Of a DNA stretch of 64,000 bases, positions 9,693-23,145 are shown one piece after another; positions within the stretch are counted from its first letter, which is position 1; each line of letters starts with the position of its first letter. This stretch comes from an uncultured Pelagibacteraceae bacterium. GTDB taxonomy: Bacteria > Pseudomonadota > Alphaproteobacteria > Pelagibacterales > Pelagibacteraceae. Below the pieces are notes generated by a model. The model was given only the letters and a program-made list of their open reading frames with translations. It did not search any database and was not told where the DNA came from. The DNA lies in the NCBI GenBank assembly GCA_902621345.1, contig CACNLV010000001.1, forward strand, positions 62,001 through 126,000. Reading direction: 5' to 3'. A program made the translations under genes and the position numbers.

Positions 9693-11228
9693 ATGGAAAT
9701 AAATCCCTCAGAAGTAACAAAAATATTAAAAGAACAAATTAAAAACTTTGGAGAAAAAGCGGAAGTATCTGAAGTAGGACAAGTTTTATCAGTTGGAGAT
9801 GGTATTGCTAGAATTTACGGACTTGACAATGTTCAAGCAGGTGAAATGGTTGAGTTTACTGATGGTTCAAAAGGTATGGCTCTTAATTTGGAAAGTGAAA
9901 ATGTCGGGGTCGTTATTTTTGGTAACGATAGAAATATTAAAGAAGGGGACATAGTAAAAAGAACAGGAAGTATTGTTGATACTCCAGTTGGAAAAGAATT
10001 GTTAGGACGAGTTGTAGATGGTTTAGGAAATCCTATCGACGGAAAAGGTGCTTTAGATAAAGGAGTTAAGAAAAGTAGGGTAGAAGTAAAAGCACCAGGC
10101 ATAATACCTCGTCAATCTGTGAGTGAACCGATGCAGACTGGTTTAAAGTCTATTGATAGCTTAGTACCGATTGGAAGAGGACAAAGAGAACTAATTATAG
10201 GAGATAGACAAACTGGTAAAACAGCAGTTGCAGTTGATGCAATCATTAATCAAAAGAAAATTAATGAGTCAGGTGATGAGAAACAAAAATTATATTGTAT
10301 TTATGTAGCTGTAGGTCAAAAAAGATCAACTGTTAGACAAATTCAAAAAACTTTAGAGGAAGCTGGAGCAATGGAATACACTACTATAGTTGCGGCTACA
10401 GCATCAGACTCAGCTCCTTTGCAATTTTTAGCTCCATACACTGGTTGTGCCATGGGTGAATATTTTAGAGATAATGGAATGCATGCACTAATAATTTATG
10501 ATGATCTTTCAAAGCAAGCTGTTGCTTATAGACAAATGTCATTAATTTTAAGAAGACCACCAGGAAGGGAGGCATATCCTGGGGATGTGTTTTACCTTCA
10601 TAGCAGATTACTTGAAAGAGCAGCAAAACTAAGTGATGAACACGGCGGCGGTTCTTTAACAGCATTACCAATTATAGAAACACAAGGTGGAGATGTTTCT
10701 GCTTACATACCTACAAACGTTATTTCAATCACTGATGGACAAATCTTTTTGGAAACTGAACTTTTTAATCAAGGTATAAGACCCGCTATAAATGTGGGGC
10801 TTTCAGTTTCAAGAGTTGGATCTGCGGCACAAACAAAGGCAATGAAAAAAGTTTCTGGTTCAATGAAATTAGAATTGGCACAATACAGAGAAATGGCAGC
10901 TTTTGCACAATTTGGCTCTGACTTAGATGCATCGACTCAACAACTACTTAATAGAGGATCAAAGCTTACAGAGTTACTTAAACAAAAACAATATTCTCCG
11001 ATGACTGTGGCTGAGCAAGTAATTTCAGTTTTTTGTGGTGTTAAAGGTTATCTAGATGACATAGAGCTAAAAGAAATTGCAAATTTTGAAAATAAAATAA
11101 TTGAAAAATGTAAATCTGAAAAGCCAGAAATCATAGATTCTATTTTAAGTTCAGGCAAGCTTGAGGAAGACTCTGAACAAAAATTAGTAGAAGTAATAAA
11201 ACAACTAAAACAAACATTTAATTCATAA
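9693..11228 (+). CDS. atpA: ATP synthase F1 subunit alpha
   Basis: Non-catalytic nucleotide-binding subunit of F1. The P-loop is GDRQTGKT (about 169-176). The beta-barrel segment [25 protein letters not shown] at the N-terminus and the signature [17 protein letters not shown] near the C-terminal third are conserved. The length of 511 aa is typical. The gene starts 1 base after the atpH stop and ends 7 bases before atpG, in the standard operon order. Confidence 0.98.
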   Translation: MEINPSEVTKILKEQIKNFGEKAEVSEVGQVLSVGDGIARIYGLDNVQAGEMVEFTDGSKGMALNLESENVGVVIFGNDRNIKEGDIVKRTGSIVDTPVGKELLGRVVDGLGNPIDGKGALDKGVKKSRVEVKAPGIIPRQSVSEPMQTGLKSIDSLVPIGRGQRELIIGDRQTGKTAVAVDAIINQKKINESGDEKQKLYCIYVAVGQKRSTVRQIQKTLEEAGAMEYTTIVAATASDSAPLQFLAPYTGCAMGEYFRDNGMHALIIYDDLSKQAVAYRQMSLILRRPPGREAYPGDVFYLHSRLLERAAKLSDEHGGGSLTALPIIETQGGDVSAYIPTNVISITDGQIFLETELFNQGIRPAINVGLSVSRVGSAAQTKAMKKVSGSMKLELAQYREMAAFAQFGSDLDASTQQLLNRGSKLTELLKQKQYSPMTVAEQVISVFCGVKGYLDDIELKEIANFENKIIEKCKSEKPEIIDSILSSGKLEEDSEQKLVEVIKQLKQTFNS

Positions 11229-11235
11229 AATATTT

Positions 11236-13528
<2,293 letters not shown>

Positions 13529-13529
<1 letters not shown>

Positions 13530-13921
13530 TGAGCGAAGAATTTAAACTTGAAGTAGTCAACCCAGAAAAATCTTTTCTTTCAAAAGATGATGTCACTGAA
13601 GTGGTAGTCCCAGCATTTGAGGGCGAGATGGGAATACTTAAGGATCATATATCTATAATTTCTTTTTTAAAACCTGGCATAATCAAAATTTATTCAAAAT
13701 TAGGTGAAGAAAAATATTATGTTGAGGATGGAATAATTGAATTCAAAAATAACAATTTATCAATTCTTACCAGCTCAATTTTCAACATTAAAGATATGGA
13801 AAAAAGCAAAATAGATAAAATGTTGAGAGTTGCCGAAGAAGAGACAGCTAAGGACAACATAAGCGATCAAGCAAAATACTTAATTGATCAGAAAATTGAA
13901 GTTTTAAAAACTATTAATTAA
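13529..13921 (+). CDS. atpC: ATP synthase F1 subunit epsilon
   Basis: Rotor-associated regulatory subunit of F1. The N-terminal beta-sandwich (EFKLEVVNPEKSFLSKDDVTEVVVPAFEGEMGILKDHISIISFLKPG) is clear, followed by a short C-terminal helical part; at 130 aa it is near family length. It is the last gene of the operon. Its 3' end overlaps by 8 bases the 3' end of the convergent rppH gene, so no separate terminator space exists. Confidence 0.94.
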
Positions 13922-14399
13922 TAATCTTTTCTAATTTTTTTTGAAGTATCTTGTAAACATTAAGTTTGAAACTTACAACTATCTCTGTAATAGAATTTAG
14001 TTCTATCCATTTCCATTCGAAAAATTCTGGTTTGCTTGTGTTAATATTTATTTCATTATCACTACCAAGATATCTCATTAAAAACCATTTTTGTTTCTGC
14101 CCTTTAAATTTACCTTTCCAAATTTTACCTAGAAGATGGTTTGGTAGTTCATAAGTGGTTATTTCATCTATTTCGGTTATTAACTCTACGTTTTTAATAC
14201 TAGTTTCTTCTTCTAGTTCTCTGTAGGCAGCAGATAAAAAATCTTCACCTTCATCAACACCTCCTTGTGGCATTTGCCAAAAACCTTTTGGGTTGTCGAT
14301 TCTTTTTGCAACAAAAATTTTATTTTCTTTATTTAAGACAATTATGCCAACACCTACTCTGTATGGTAGATCTTTAAATTTTTCCTGAATTTCAACCAT
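13914..14399 (-). CDS. rppH: RNA pyrophosphohydrolase (Nudix)
   Basis: Nudix hydrolase that removes pyrophosphate from mRNA 5' ends to trigger decay. The Nudix box GGVDEGEDFLSAAYRELEEETSI (about 43-65) contains the full GX5EX7REUXEEXGU pattern except that the terminal Gly is Ser. The N-terminus YRVGVGIIVLNKENKIFVAKR and the downstream WFLMRYLGSD segment are typical of RppH. The length of 161 aa fits. It is the last gene of the rplU operon, overlapping ctpA by 8 bases and converging on atpC. Confidence 0.9.
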   Translation of the reverse strand: MVEIQEKFKDLPYRVGVGIIVLNKENKIFVAKRIDNPKGFWQMPQGGVDEGEDFLSAAYRELEEETSIKNVELITEIDEITTYELPNHLLGKIWKGKFKGQKQKWFLMRYLGSDNEININTSKPEFFEWKWIELNSITEIVVSFKLNVYKILQKKLEKIIN

Positions 14400-15537
14400 T
14401 AAGTAATTTAATCGCGTAATTCAATTGATTGTCGGTTTCAGTTTTAATTTTAAAGTCATCACTTGTCTCATCGATTTCAATGTCAGGTGAAACACCTACT
14501 TCAGAAATAGATTTGCCTGAAGGCAAATAATACTTAGCTACAGTTAATCTTATAGCCCCTTTATTTTTTAAAGGAATAATAGATTGAACAGATCCTTTTC
14601 CATAACTATTTTCACCAATTAAAATTGCTCTTTTATGATCTTTTAAAGCTCCAGCTACAATTTCAGATGCAGAAGCAGAGCCATAATTTATCAAAACAAG
14701 AATAGTTTTTCCTTTAGTAAGATCTCCTTTTTTTGCAAACCATTTCCGATTTTCTGATTGTTGTCTACTTTTTGTGGATACTATTTCACCATTATCAAGA
14801 AAAAAATCAGAGATTTTTATTGCTTGGGAGAGCAAACCACCCGGGTTATTTCTTAAGTCTAAAATATAAGCTTTTAAATTTTTATTTTTTTCAAATTTAT
14901 TGATTTCTTTTTTAATTTGTCCAGAACTATTTTCATTAAAAGATGTTAAACGGATATATCCTATATTTTTTTCTAATAGATCTGCCTTAACAGATTTAAT
15001 TTGAATTATTTCTCTTGTGACATTAAAAGTTAAAGCTTTTTTTTCTCCTCTTCTTCTTATTGTTAATTCAATAGCAGAACCAACAGGCCCCCTCATTAAA
15101 TCAACTGCTTCACTTAATGATTTACCCTGTACCTGGGTATTGTTAATTTTAACGATGTAATCTCCAGCTTTTATTCCAGCTTTTGATGCAGGTGTATCGT
15201 CTATTGGAGATATAACCTTAACAACACCCGACTCCATAGTAACCTCAATACCAAGTCCTCCAAATTCTCCACTTGTTTCAGTTTGCATTTCATTGAAAAT
15301 TTCTGGAGACATATAGCCTGAATATGGATCTAGAGATTGAAGCAAACCGTTGATAGCAGAGTCCATACTGTCAGATTGATTAATTTCATCAACGTACTCC
15401 TTATTAATTTTTTCTAAAACCTCACCAAAAACATCTATTTTTTCGTATAGTTCGTTTTCAGAAGAAATTACTTTTTGACTAAATAAAAATAAAGTTAAAA
15501 TAAAAGTTAAAAAATTTAGTATTGCTTTTTTTTTCAT
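14392..15537 (-). CDS. ctpA: carboxy-terminal processing protease, S41 family
   Basis: Periplasmic serine protease that trims C-termini of envelope proteins and may act on peptidoglycan hydrolases. An N-terminal signal sequence (MKKKAILNFLTFILTLFLFSQ) is followed by a PDZ domain (EFGGLGIEVTMESGVVKVISP ... GIKAGDYIVKIN) and the S41 catalytic region. In the latter the nucleophile Ser lies in YGSASASEIVAGAL and the general-base Lys in ENSYGKGSVQ. At 381 aa it is slightly short for the family (usually 400-450). Its ATG overlaps the rsfS stop (ATGA). Confidence 0.94.
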   Translation of the reverse strand: MKKKAILNFLTFILTLFLFSQKVISSENELYEKIDVFGEVLEKINKEYVDEINQSDSMDSAINGLLQSLDPYSGYMSPEIFNEMQTETSGEFGGLGIEVTMESGVVKVISPIDDTPASKAGIKAGDYIVKINNTQVQGKSLSEAVDLMRGPVGSAIELTIRRRGEKKALTFNVTREIIQIKSVKADLLEKNIGYIRLTSFNENSSGQIKKEINKFEKNKNLKAYILDLRNNPGGLLSQAIKISDFFLDNGEIVSTKSRQQSENRKWFAKKGDLTKGKTILVLINYGSASASEIVAGALKDHKRAILIGENSYGKGSVQSIIPLKNKGAIRLTVAKYYLPSGKSISEVGVSPDIEIDETSDDFKIKTETDNQLNYAIKLLNG

Positions 15538-15884
15538 ATAATTAATTTTTCTTTAGGAATCAGCTCAGACCACATCTTTTCAAGCTCATAAAATCTTCTC
15601 TTCTCTGGATGAAAAATATGTATTATCAGATCAATACCATCTACTAACTTCCATTCACTACTATCTTTGCCCTCAATTTTAGAATCTTTTATTCCATTAT
15701 CTTTAAGTTTTTCTAAAACTTGCTCAGAAAGAGCTTGAATATGTCTAGAGGAAGTCCCACTAGCTATTATCATATAGTCAGCCATAGAACTTTTATCTTT
15801 TAAGTCTATACTTACAATGTCTTGAGCTTTATTTATGTCGAGAGTTTCAATGACAATTTTTTTTAAGCTTAAGATTTTATCCAT
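15534..15884 (-). CDS. rsfS: ribosome silencing factor
   Basis: RsfS/Iojap family protein that binds L14 and blocks subunit joining in slow growth. The conserved central segment MADYMIIASGTSSRHIQALSEQVLEKLK and the SSEWKLVDGIDLIIHIFHPEKRRFYELEKMW motif are unmistakable. The length of 116 aa is typical. It lies between nadD (17-base gap) and ctpA (ATGA overlap). In rhizobia, from memory, rlmH follows rsfS here; no rlmH is present. Confidence 0.93.
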   Translation of the reverse strand: MDKILSLKKIVIETLDINKAQDIVSIDLKDKSSMADYMIIASGTSSRHIQALSEQVLEKLKDNGIKDSKIEGKDSSEWKLVDGIDLIIHIFHPEKRRFYELEKMWSELIPKEKLII

Positions 15885-15901
15885 TAACTACAACTACCTT
15901 A

Positions 15902-16420
15902 TCAAATTTTCCTCAATTGAGAAGATGAAATATTAACTTTATTAAATTCAATGAACTTTAAACTTTTTCCATTTAATCTTTTATATGAGACTGAATTTAA
16001 TGATTTTTTTTTATACCCATGACGATCAAAAACAATAATTTTACACTTTTTTGAAATAGCTTCCCACTTATACCACTTATGAAAATTAATAAGATTATCT
16101 GCTCCCATTAGAAAATAAATTTCAGCTTTGGTAGTTCTTTTTAGAAAGTTTATTAAGTCAATAGTTTTATTAGATTTTATTATCTTTTCATAAAATTTTA
16201 TTTTTATAAAATTATTTAATTTTATGATCTTTTTACAACTTTGGATTCTTTCAGAAATGCTTGTATTATTTTTTTTCTTTAAAGGATTTTTTAAAGTAAT
16301 TGCCCAAATTATTTTTTTTAATTTGTATTTTTTTACAGCTTTTTTTGATATTGCTAAATGACCAACATGGGCAGGATCAAACGACCCACCAAGAACACCA
16401 ATTTTATTTTTAAATCTCAA
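15902..16420 (-). CDS. nadD: nicotinate-nucleotide adenylyltransferase (TTG start)
   Basis: Adenylylates nicotinate mononucleotide in NAD synthesis. The nucleotidyltransferase signature GVLGGSFDPAHVGHLAISKKA at the N-terminus and the C-terminal NVSSSQLR-like INISSSQLR segment (ISSSQLRKI) are present; 172 aa is a little short. The start codon is TTG, and an AAGGA about 6 bases upstream (inside the end of proA) supports it; no ATG lies upstream in the frame before the proA stop. It is separated from proA by one base. Confidence 0.9.
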   Translation of the reverse strand: MRFKNKIGVLGGSFDPAHVGHLAISKKAVKKYKLKKIIWAITLKNPLKKKNNTSISERIQSCKKIIKLNNFIKIKFYEKIIKSNKTIDLINFLKRTTKAEIYFLMGADNLINFHKWYKWEAISKKCKIIVFDRHGYKKKSLNSVSYKRLNGKSLKFIEFNKVNISSSQLRKI

Positions 16421-16421
16421 A

Positions 16422-17671
16422 TTATTTCCTTATTCTCCCATTACTTGATATTTGATACTTGTAAGACACTAGTTGATTAAGTCCAACAGGGCCTCTTGGA
16501 GGGAGCTTATTAGTTGAAATACCAACTTCGCCACCAAAACCAAATTCTCCACCATCTGCAAATTGAGTCGATGTATTATGCATGGCAATTGAGCTTTTAA
16601 CCTCATTTAAAAATTTTTTTGCTGATTTCTTATTCATGGTTATAATCGAGTCAGTGTGCATTGTCCCATATTTATTAATATGATTGATTGCATCATTTAT
16701 ATCTCTGACACATTTCACAGAAACTGTAGCTGACAAATATTCTTTTGACCAATCTTTATTAGTAGCTCTAATAATTTTCCCTTTATAATTTTTTTTGACT
16801 CTGTTGTCTCCAATAATTTTGCATCCATGATCTTCTAAGTGTTTTAAAATAATGTTACATGATTTTTTTAAGATTTTTTGATGAATTAAAATCGTTTCTG
16901 TAGCCCCACAAATTGCTGTATTTCTTAATTTTGCATTAAATATAATCTTTTTTGCTGTATTTAAGTTTGCGCTCTTATCAACATAAGTATGACATACTCC
17001 TTCCAAATGACCAATCACTGGTAAGTTAGATAACTTCTGAACTTTTTTTACTAAATTTTTTCCTCCTCTTGGAATAACTACATCAACATATTTATCCATT
17101 TTACTTAATAGATAATCGACAATATTTCTATTAGTTGAATCAATAAATTGAACAAAATTTTCGTTAATGTTATTTTTTTTTAATGAGTCTCTAAAAAGCT
17201 TTGACAAAATTTTATTTGAAAAAAAAGCCTCTGATCCACCTCTTAAAATTACTGGGTTTCCAGATTTAAAGCACAATGATGCGACGTCCGAGGTAACATT
17301 TGGCCTACTCTCATAAATAATAGCAATTATTCCTATAGGAATTGAGATCTTAGAAATATTTAACCCGTTTGGTCTATTCCATTTCTCCAAAACTCTATTT
17401 GTTGGGTCTTTAAGTTTTATTACAGATTTTATTGAACTAATAATATTATCTATTTTTTTTTCATTTAAAATAAGACGTTCAATTAAATTTTTTTTGACTC
17501 CATTACTTATCGATCTATTAACATCCTTCTTATTGGCGCTAAGGATTAATTTTTGATTTTTTTTAATAAGTGAACAGTAATCTATTAATACTTTATTTTT
17601 CTTTTTAGTATCTACCCGATGTGCCAAGGCGTTTTTTGATCTTTTCCCAATATTGGTTAAAATTTTTTTTA

Positions 17672-17675
<4 letters not shown>
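16422..17675 (-). CDS. proA: glutamate-5-semialdehyde dehydrogenase (gamma-glutamyl phosphate reductase)
   Basis: Second enzyme of proline synthesis; it reduces gamma-glutamyl phosphate with NADPH. Aldehyde-dehydrogenase fold with the catalytic Cys in NTAICGATETILIH (about 256). Family segments YESRPNVTSDVASLCFKSGN, LRGGSEAFFSN and the C-terminal FADGGEFGFGGEVGISTNKLPPRGPVGL are conserved. The length of 417 aa is normal. Its ATG overlaps the proB stop by four bases (ATGA), as expected for coupled synthesis of a labile intermediate's producer and consumer. Confidence 0.97.
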
Positions 17676-19760
<2,085 letters not shown>

Positions 19761-19778
19761 CTATTTTAAGTTGTACTA

Positions 19779-20033
19779 TTAATTGGGTTTTACAGAAACA
19801 AAAGTTCTATCTGATTTAGTTTTTTTAAAAACAACTTTGCCCTTAATAACAGAAAAAATTGAATGGTCTTTACCCATACCAACGTTTTCACCGGGAAAAA
19901 TTTTTGTTCCTCTTTGTCTTACGATTATGTTTCCTGGCACCACGGTTTCTCCACCATATTTTTTCACACCAAGTCTTCGTCCAGCACTGTCACGCCCGTT
20001 TCTTGATGATCCACCTGCTTTTTTTGTTGCCAT
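19779..20033 (-). CDS. rpmA: 50S ribosomal protein L27
   Basis: Ribosomal protein whose N-terminal tail reaches the peptidyl transferase centre. [29 protein letters not shown] is the nearly invariant L27 start, and [28 protein letters not shown] completes the match. The length of 84 aa is normal. It lies 9 bases downstream of rplU. An AAGG element about 6-9 bases upstream of the ATG can serve as ribosome binding site. Confidence 0.98.
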   Translation of the reverse strand: MATKKAGGSSRNGRDSAGRRLGVKKYGGETVVPGNIIVRQRGTKIFPGENVGMGKDHSIFSVIKGKVVFKKTKSDRTFVSVKPN

Positions 20034-20042
20034 AACTTTACC

Positions 20043-20444
20043 TTACTTTTTGTTTTCTTTTGTATCCTCTGCCGCTGTTTTTGTTACTTTAGAAACTTCT
20101 TTTGCTTCAGATAAAACCTTACCATTTTTTGAAAAAATCTTATTTATTCTGATCATAGAATATTGTTGTCTATGGCCATTCTTTCTTCTTGAATTTTGTC
20201 TTCGTCTTTTTTTAAAAATTAAAATAGTTCTATTTTTGCTATTTTTTATCAGATTTGCTTCAACTTTTGCACCCTGCACCGTAGGAGATCCGATTTCTAT
20301 CTCTTTTTCATTTCCGTAAGCTAAAATTTCTTTAAATTCTATTTTAGTATCTGGTTTTGAATTTGGTAGCTTTTCGATTTTTAGGATTTCACCTGATACT
20401 ACTTTATATTGTTTTCCACCAGTTTGTATTACTGCATAAGACAT
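20043..20444 (-). CDS. rplU: 50S ribosomal protein L21
   Basis: Large-subunit protein binding 23S rRNA near L20. The track ORF begins at 20471, but the conserved N-terminus MSYAVIQTGGKQYKV starts at the ATG at 20444. The longer start would also run through the predicted promoter and transcription start. Motifs KRRRRQNSRRKNGHRQQYSMIRI are typical. The protein is 133 aa, about 30 residues longer than E. coli L21, with an acidic/lysine C-terminal tail (ending AAEDTKENKK). First gene of a nine-gene minus-strand unit reaching rppH. Confidence 0.96.
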   Translation of the reverse strand: MSYAVIQTGGKQYKVVSGEILKIEKLPNSKPDTKIEFKEILAYGNEKEIEIGSPTVQGAKVEANLIKNSKNRTILIFKKRRRQNSRRKNGHRQQYSMIRINKIFSKNGKVLSEAKEVSKVTKTAAEDTKENKK

Positions 20445-20469
20445 AAGGATCTCAATTTTTAATAACCGC

Positions 20470-20497
20470 AATATAATCTTAGCGAAACTTTAGTCAA
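20470..20497 (-). promoter_or_regulatory. sigma-70 type promoter of the rplU-rppH operon
   Basis: On the minus strand TTGACT (20497-20492) is followed after 16 bases by TATATT (20475-20470). The predicted transcript starts near 20463 and leaves an approximately 20-base leader with a GAG element before the rplU ATG. Match to the consensus is 5/6 at -35 and 5/6 at -10. It lies in the only gap between gloB and rplU. Confidence 0.65.
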
Positions 20498-20507
20498 GCT
20501 CAATAAA

Positions 20508-21227
20508 TCAAAAATTATCCTTTAAATCTCTCAGTTTTGAAAAAGTCTTAATATCCTCAGCTTTTAAAAATATATTACACTCTAATTCATCATCTAAAAC
20601 AGAAGGAATGGTTGGTGAATTAAATTTATGATTATTCTTTATTTTTAAAACTTTTTCTTTTAGTTTTAAATTGTCTGGATCATTGAATAAACAAAATTCA
20701 GAATTTTTTAGTGTATATTCATGACCACAATAGATCAGAGTATCCTTAGGCAATTTTTTAAATATTTTTAAAGAGTTAAACATCTGCTCATAAGTTCCCT
20801 CGAAGATTCTACCACAACCTAGAGAAAACAAAGTATCACCTGTAAAAATTATTTTTTCTTTAAAAAAATGGAAAGCAATATGACCTGATGTATGACCTGG
20901 CGTATGGTAAATTTTTGCTTCAAAGTTACCTTTCTGCCAGATTTGATTATTTTCTACAAGAATATTTATTCCTGGAATTCGATCCTTATCATCTTTATAT
21001 CCAATAACATCACAATTATATCTTTTTTTCAGTTCAAGGTTACCACCGATATGATCGTGATGGTGATGGGTATTTAAAATATATTTAAGATCAATATTAT
21101 TGTTATCTATAAAATCAATTATTGGTTCAGATTCGCTTGGGTCAACTATACAAGCAGATTGATTCTTTTCATCAATTATTACGTAACTGTAATTATCTTG
21201 AAGACATTTAATAATTTTTATTTTCAT
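20508..21227 (-). CDS. gloB: hydroxyacylglutathione hydrolase (glyoxalase II)
   Basis: Metallo-beta-lactamase-fold hydrolase that splits S-lactoylglutathione in methylglyoxal detoxification. The metal-binding motif THHHHDHIGG, then HTPGHTSGHIAF and FTGDTLFSLGCGRIFEGT, then YCGHEYTLKN are the glyoxalase II signature series. The length of 239 aa is close to the family's 250. Its ATG overlaps the metW stop (ATGA), so it is co-transcribed with metX-metW. Confidence 0.92.
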   Translation of the reverse strand: MKIKIIKCLQDNYSYVIIDEKNQSACIVDPSESEPIIDFIDNNNIDLKYILNTHHHHDHIGGNLELKKRYNCDVIGYKDDKDRIPGINILVENNQIWQKGNFEAKIYHTPGHTSGHIAFHFFKEKIIFTGDTLFSLGCGRIFEGTYEQMFNSLKIFKKLPKDTLIYCGHEYTLKNSEFCLFNDPDNLKLKEKVLKIKNNHKFNSPTIPSVLDDELECNIFLKAEDIKTFSKLRDLKDNF

Positions 21228-21823
21228 TTATTTTCAATTAAAAATATTCCAAGTTCTCCAAATAAATTTTTCAAAAAAATATTTGATTTACTTATATTTG
21301 AGATATTTTTATTTGTTAGAGCTAAAGATTTAACAATTTTAAAATTTATAGTTTCTGAAAATCTTACAAAATCTTTAATAGTACACATATGAATATTTGG
21401 TGTGTTATACCATTCATGAGGTAGTGAACTTGTAATTGGCATAGTTCCTTTAAAAAGTAAGTCTAACCTTACCTTCCAATTTCCAAAGTTCGGAATAGTC
21501 ACTATGGCTTTTTTGCCAACTCTTAAAAGTTCCTTAATTACAATTTCTGGATTTATAAAAGCTTGCAGTGTCTGACCCAAAACAACATAATCAAAAGAAT
21601 TTTTAGGAAATTGCATTAAATCGAGCTCTGCATTACCTTCAATAACTGTTAATCCTTTAGCTATGCATATTTGAACTTTTTCTTTAGAAATTTCAATTCC
21701 TCTTATATTCACATTTTTGTTTTTTCTCAAAAATTCCATCAAAGTTCCATCATCACAGCCAACATCTAATACAGTTGAGTTTTTGTTGATTATATTTGCA
21801 ATAAAATTATATTCAGCTTTCAT
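21224..21823 (-). CDS. metW: MetW, methionine biosynthesis partner protein
   Basis: SAM-methyltransferase-fold protein that works with MetX in homoserine activation in many Proteobacteria; its precise chemistry is not settled. The SAM-binding motif VLDVGCDDGTLMEFL, the VEGNAELDLMQFPKNSFDYVVLGQTLQ segment and the MetW signature EWYNTPNIHMCTIKDF are all visible. At 199 aa it has normal length. It overlaps metX by 11 bases and gloB by 4. Confidence 0.93.
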   Translation of the reverse strand: MKAEYNFIANIINKNSTVLDVGCDDGTLMEFLRKNKNVNIRGIEISKEKVQICIAKGLTVIEGNAELDLMQFPKNSFDYVVLGQTLQAFINPEIVIKELLRVGKKAIVTIPNFGNWKVRLDLLFKGTMPITSSLPHEWYNTPNIHMCTIKDFVRFSETINFKIVKSLALTNKNISNISKSNIFLKNLFGELGIFLIENK

Positions 21824-22943
21824 TATTACTTTCTATATAAGATTTATCTAAAAAATTCTTAAGTGCATTTAAAAAATCTGGAACCTCTAGCAAAAAAGAG
21901 TCATGTCCTTTATCAGACTCTATTTCAACAAAACCTACATTCGCACCAATTGCGTTTAACGCAATAACTATATCTTTATTCTCTTGAGTTGGATAAAGCC
22001 AATCTGATGTAAAAGACATAACAAAAAATTTTGTTTCTGTTTTTTTGAAGGCGTTTGATAAATTGCCATCAAATTGTTTAACCAAATCAAAATAATCCAT
22101 TGCCCTAGTTATATAAAGATAACTGTTAGCATCAAATCTATCTACAAATACTGAACCTTGATAACGTAAATAACTTTCTATTTGAAAATCAGCATCAAAT
22201 CCAAATTTAAGATCATCCCTTTCCTGGAGATTCCTACCAAATTTTTCTTGAAGCCCCTTTTTAGATAAATAGGTAATATGAGCAGCCATTCTTGCTACGG
22301 CTAACCCTTTGTCTGGCAAAGTGTTTTTGGAATTATATTTTCCATCCATCCAATTATGATCAGCTGTTATTGCTTGTCTACCAAGTTCATTGAATGCAAT
22401 ATTTTGTGCTGAATGACTAGATGTACAAGCAATAGGGACAGCTGTTTTAGCTTTGTCTGGAAAATTACTCACAAATTGTAAGACCTGCATTCCTCCCATT
22501 GATCCGCCAACTACAGAAAAAAGCTTTTTAATATTAAAAAAATCTAATAAATTTATTTGGGCGTTTACCATATCATTGATCGTAATAACTGGAAAATCTG
22601 TTCCATATAATTTTTTTGTTTCAGGATTTTCGTGACTTGGACCAAAAGACCCCATGCAACCACCAATCACATTAGCACAAATTACAAAATATTTATCTGT
22701 GTCGATAGATTTCTTTGAGCCTACTGCATAAGACCACCACCCATCCTTTTTAGTTATAGGATTTACACCTGTTACAAATTGATCGCCTGTTAAGGCGTGA
22801 AAGACTAAAATTGCATTATCCTTATTTTCATTTAATGTGCCATAGGTTTCGTATGCTAGCGGAAATTTACTAATAGTTTGACCACAGTCTAACTTAAGTG
22901 GTTTTTCAACTATCAATGTTTTTATATTTTCTCTTATATTCAT
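21813..22943 (-). CDS. metX: homoserine O-acetyltransferase
   Basis: Alpha/beta-hydrolase-fold enzyme that acylates homoserine at the start of methionine synthesis. The nucleophile elbow is VVGGSMGGMQVL (Ser at about 145). NVIGGCMGSFGPSHENPETKKLYGTDFP is characteristic of MetX, and the catalytic His is in the C-terminal DKGHDSFLLEVP. The length of 376 aa is typical. Some MetX-like enzymes use succinyl-CoA, and the sequence alone does not settle this. A promoter and a SAM-II riboswitch lie upstream, so expression is expected to fall when SAM is high. No good Shine-Dalgarno precedes the ATG. Confidence 0.95.
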   Translation of the reverse strand: MNIRENIKTLIVEKPLKLDCGQTISKFPLAYETYGTLNENKDNAILVFHALTGDQFVTGVNPITKKDGWWSYAVGSKKSIDTDKYFVICANVIGGCMGSFGPSHENPETKKLYGTDFPVITINDMVNAQINLLDFFNIKKLFSVVGGSMGGMQVLQFVSNFPDKAKTAVPIACTSSHSAQNIAFNELGRQAITADHNWMDGKYNSKNTLPDKGLAVARMAAHITYLSKKGLQEKFGRNLQERDDLKFGFDADFQIESYLRYQGSVFVDRFDANSYLYITRAMDYFDLVKQFDGNLSNAFKKTETKFFVMSFTSDWLYPTQENKDIVIALNAIGANVGFVEIESDKGHDSFLLEVPDFLNALKNFLDKSYIESNNES

Positions 22944-22950
22944 AATTATT

Positions 22951-23024
22951 GCTGAAAATTGAATTGTGAGAAAAAAACTTTTTTAGCGGTTTTTTTATAG
23001 CGCTCGCAATTCAGATAAATCAGC
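22951..23024 (-). repeat. long imperfect inverted repeat linking the SAM-II aptamer to the bases before the metX start
   Basis: On the plus strand GCTGAAAATTGAATTGTGAG (22951-22970) and CTCGCAATTCAGATAAATCAGC (23003-23024) are complementary in two blocks: GCTGA with TCAGC (5 bp), and 10 of 11 positions of TGAATTGTGAG/CTCGCAATTCA. In the metX RNA this would pair the 5' half of the aptamer with the leader ending 7 bases before the ATG, an arrangement incompatible with the aptamer fold. It is a candidate expression platform. Confidence 0.6.
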
Positions 23025-23028
23025 GCAA
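22977..23028 (-). promoter_or_regulatory. SAM-II riboswitch in the metX leader
   Basis: Read on the minus strand the region contains TTGCGCTGATTTATCTGAAT, then TGCGAGCGCTAT, an A-run and CCGCTAAAAAAG. This follows the known SAM-II layout: P1 stem GCGCT/AGCGC, the GATTTA loop side, and a 3' GCTAAA segment that joins the pseudoknot. It closely resembles the Sargasso Sea metagenome SAM-II aptamer as I remember it. Position directly upstream of metX is the classic setting. A run of seven T follows the aptamer at once. Identification is by eye; a covariance search would settle it. Confidence 0.88.
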
Positions 23029-23032
23029 AAAT

Positions 23033-23061
23033 TTTGTACAAGAAGTTTTGAGCTATGTCAA
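23033..23061 (-). promoter_or_regulatory. promoter of metX-metW-gloB
   Basis: On the minus strand a perfect TTGACA (23061-23056) is followed after 17 bases by TACAAA (23038-23033). Seven bases further downstream is the G of the first riboswitch stem (23026). The predicted RNA therefore begins essentially with the SAM-II aptamer, which strengthens both calls. Confidence 0.65.
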
Positions 23062-23145
23062 TTTTAATATATTTTAACTTAAACTATATAAAAAAATCTT
23101 AATTTATCTATAAAGAGCATAAAAATTAAAAAAAAAGAAAATATT

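Noticed and set aside
19783-20319. Plus-strand 178-aa ORF across rpmA and rplU
   Set aside because: Antisense to two certain ribosomal protein genes; its Phe/Leu/Pro-rich composition is the complement of their Lys/Arg codons.
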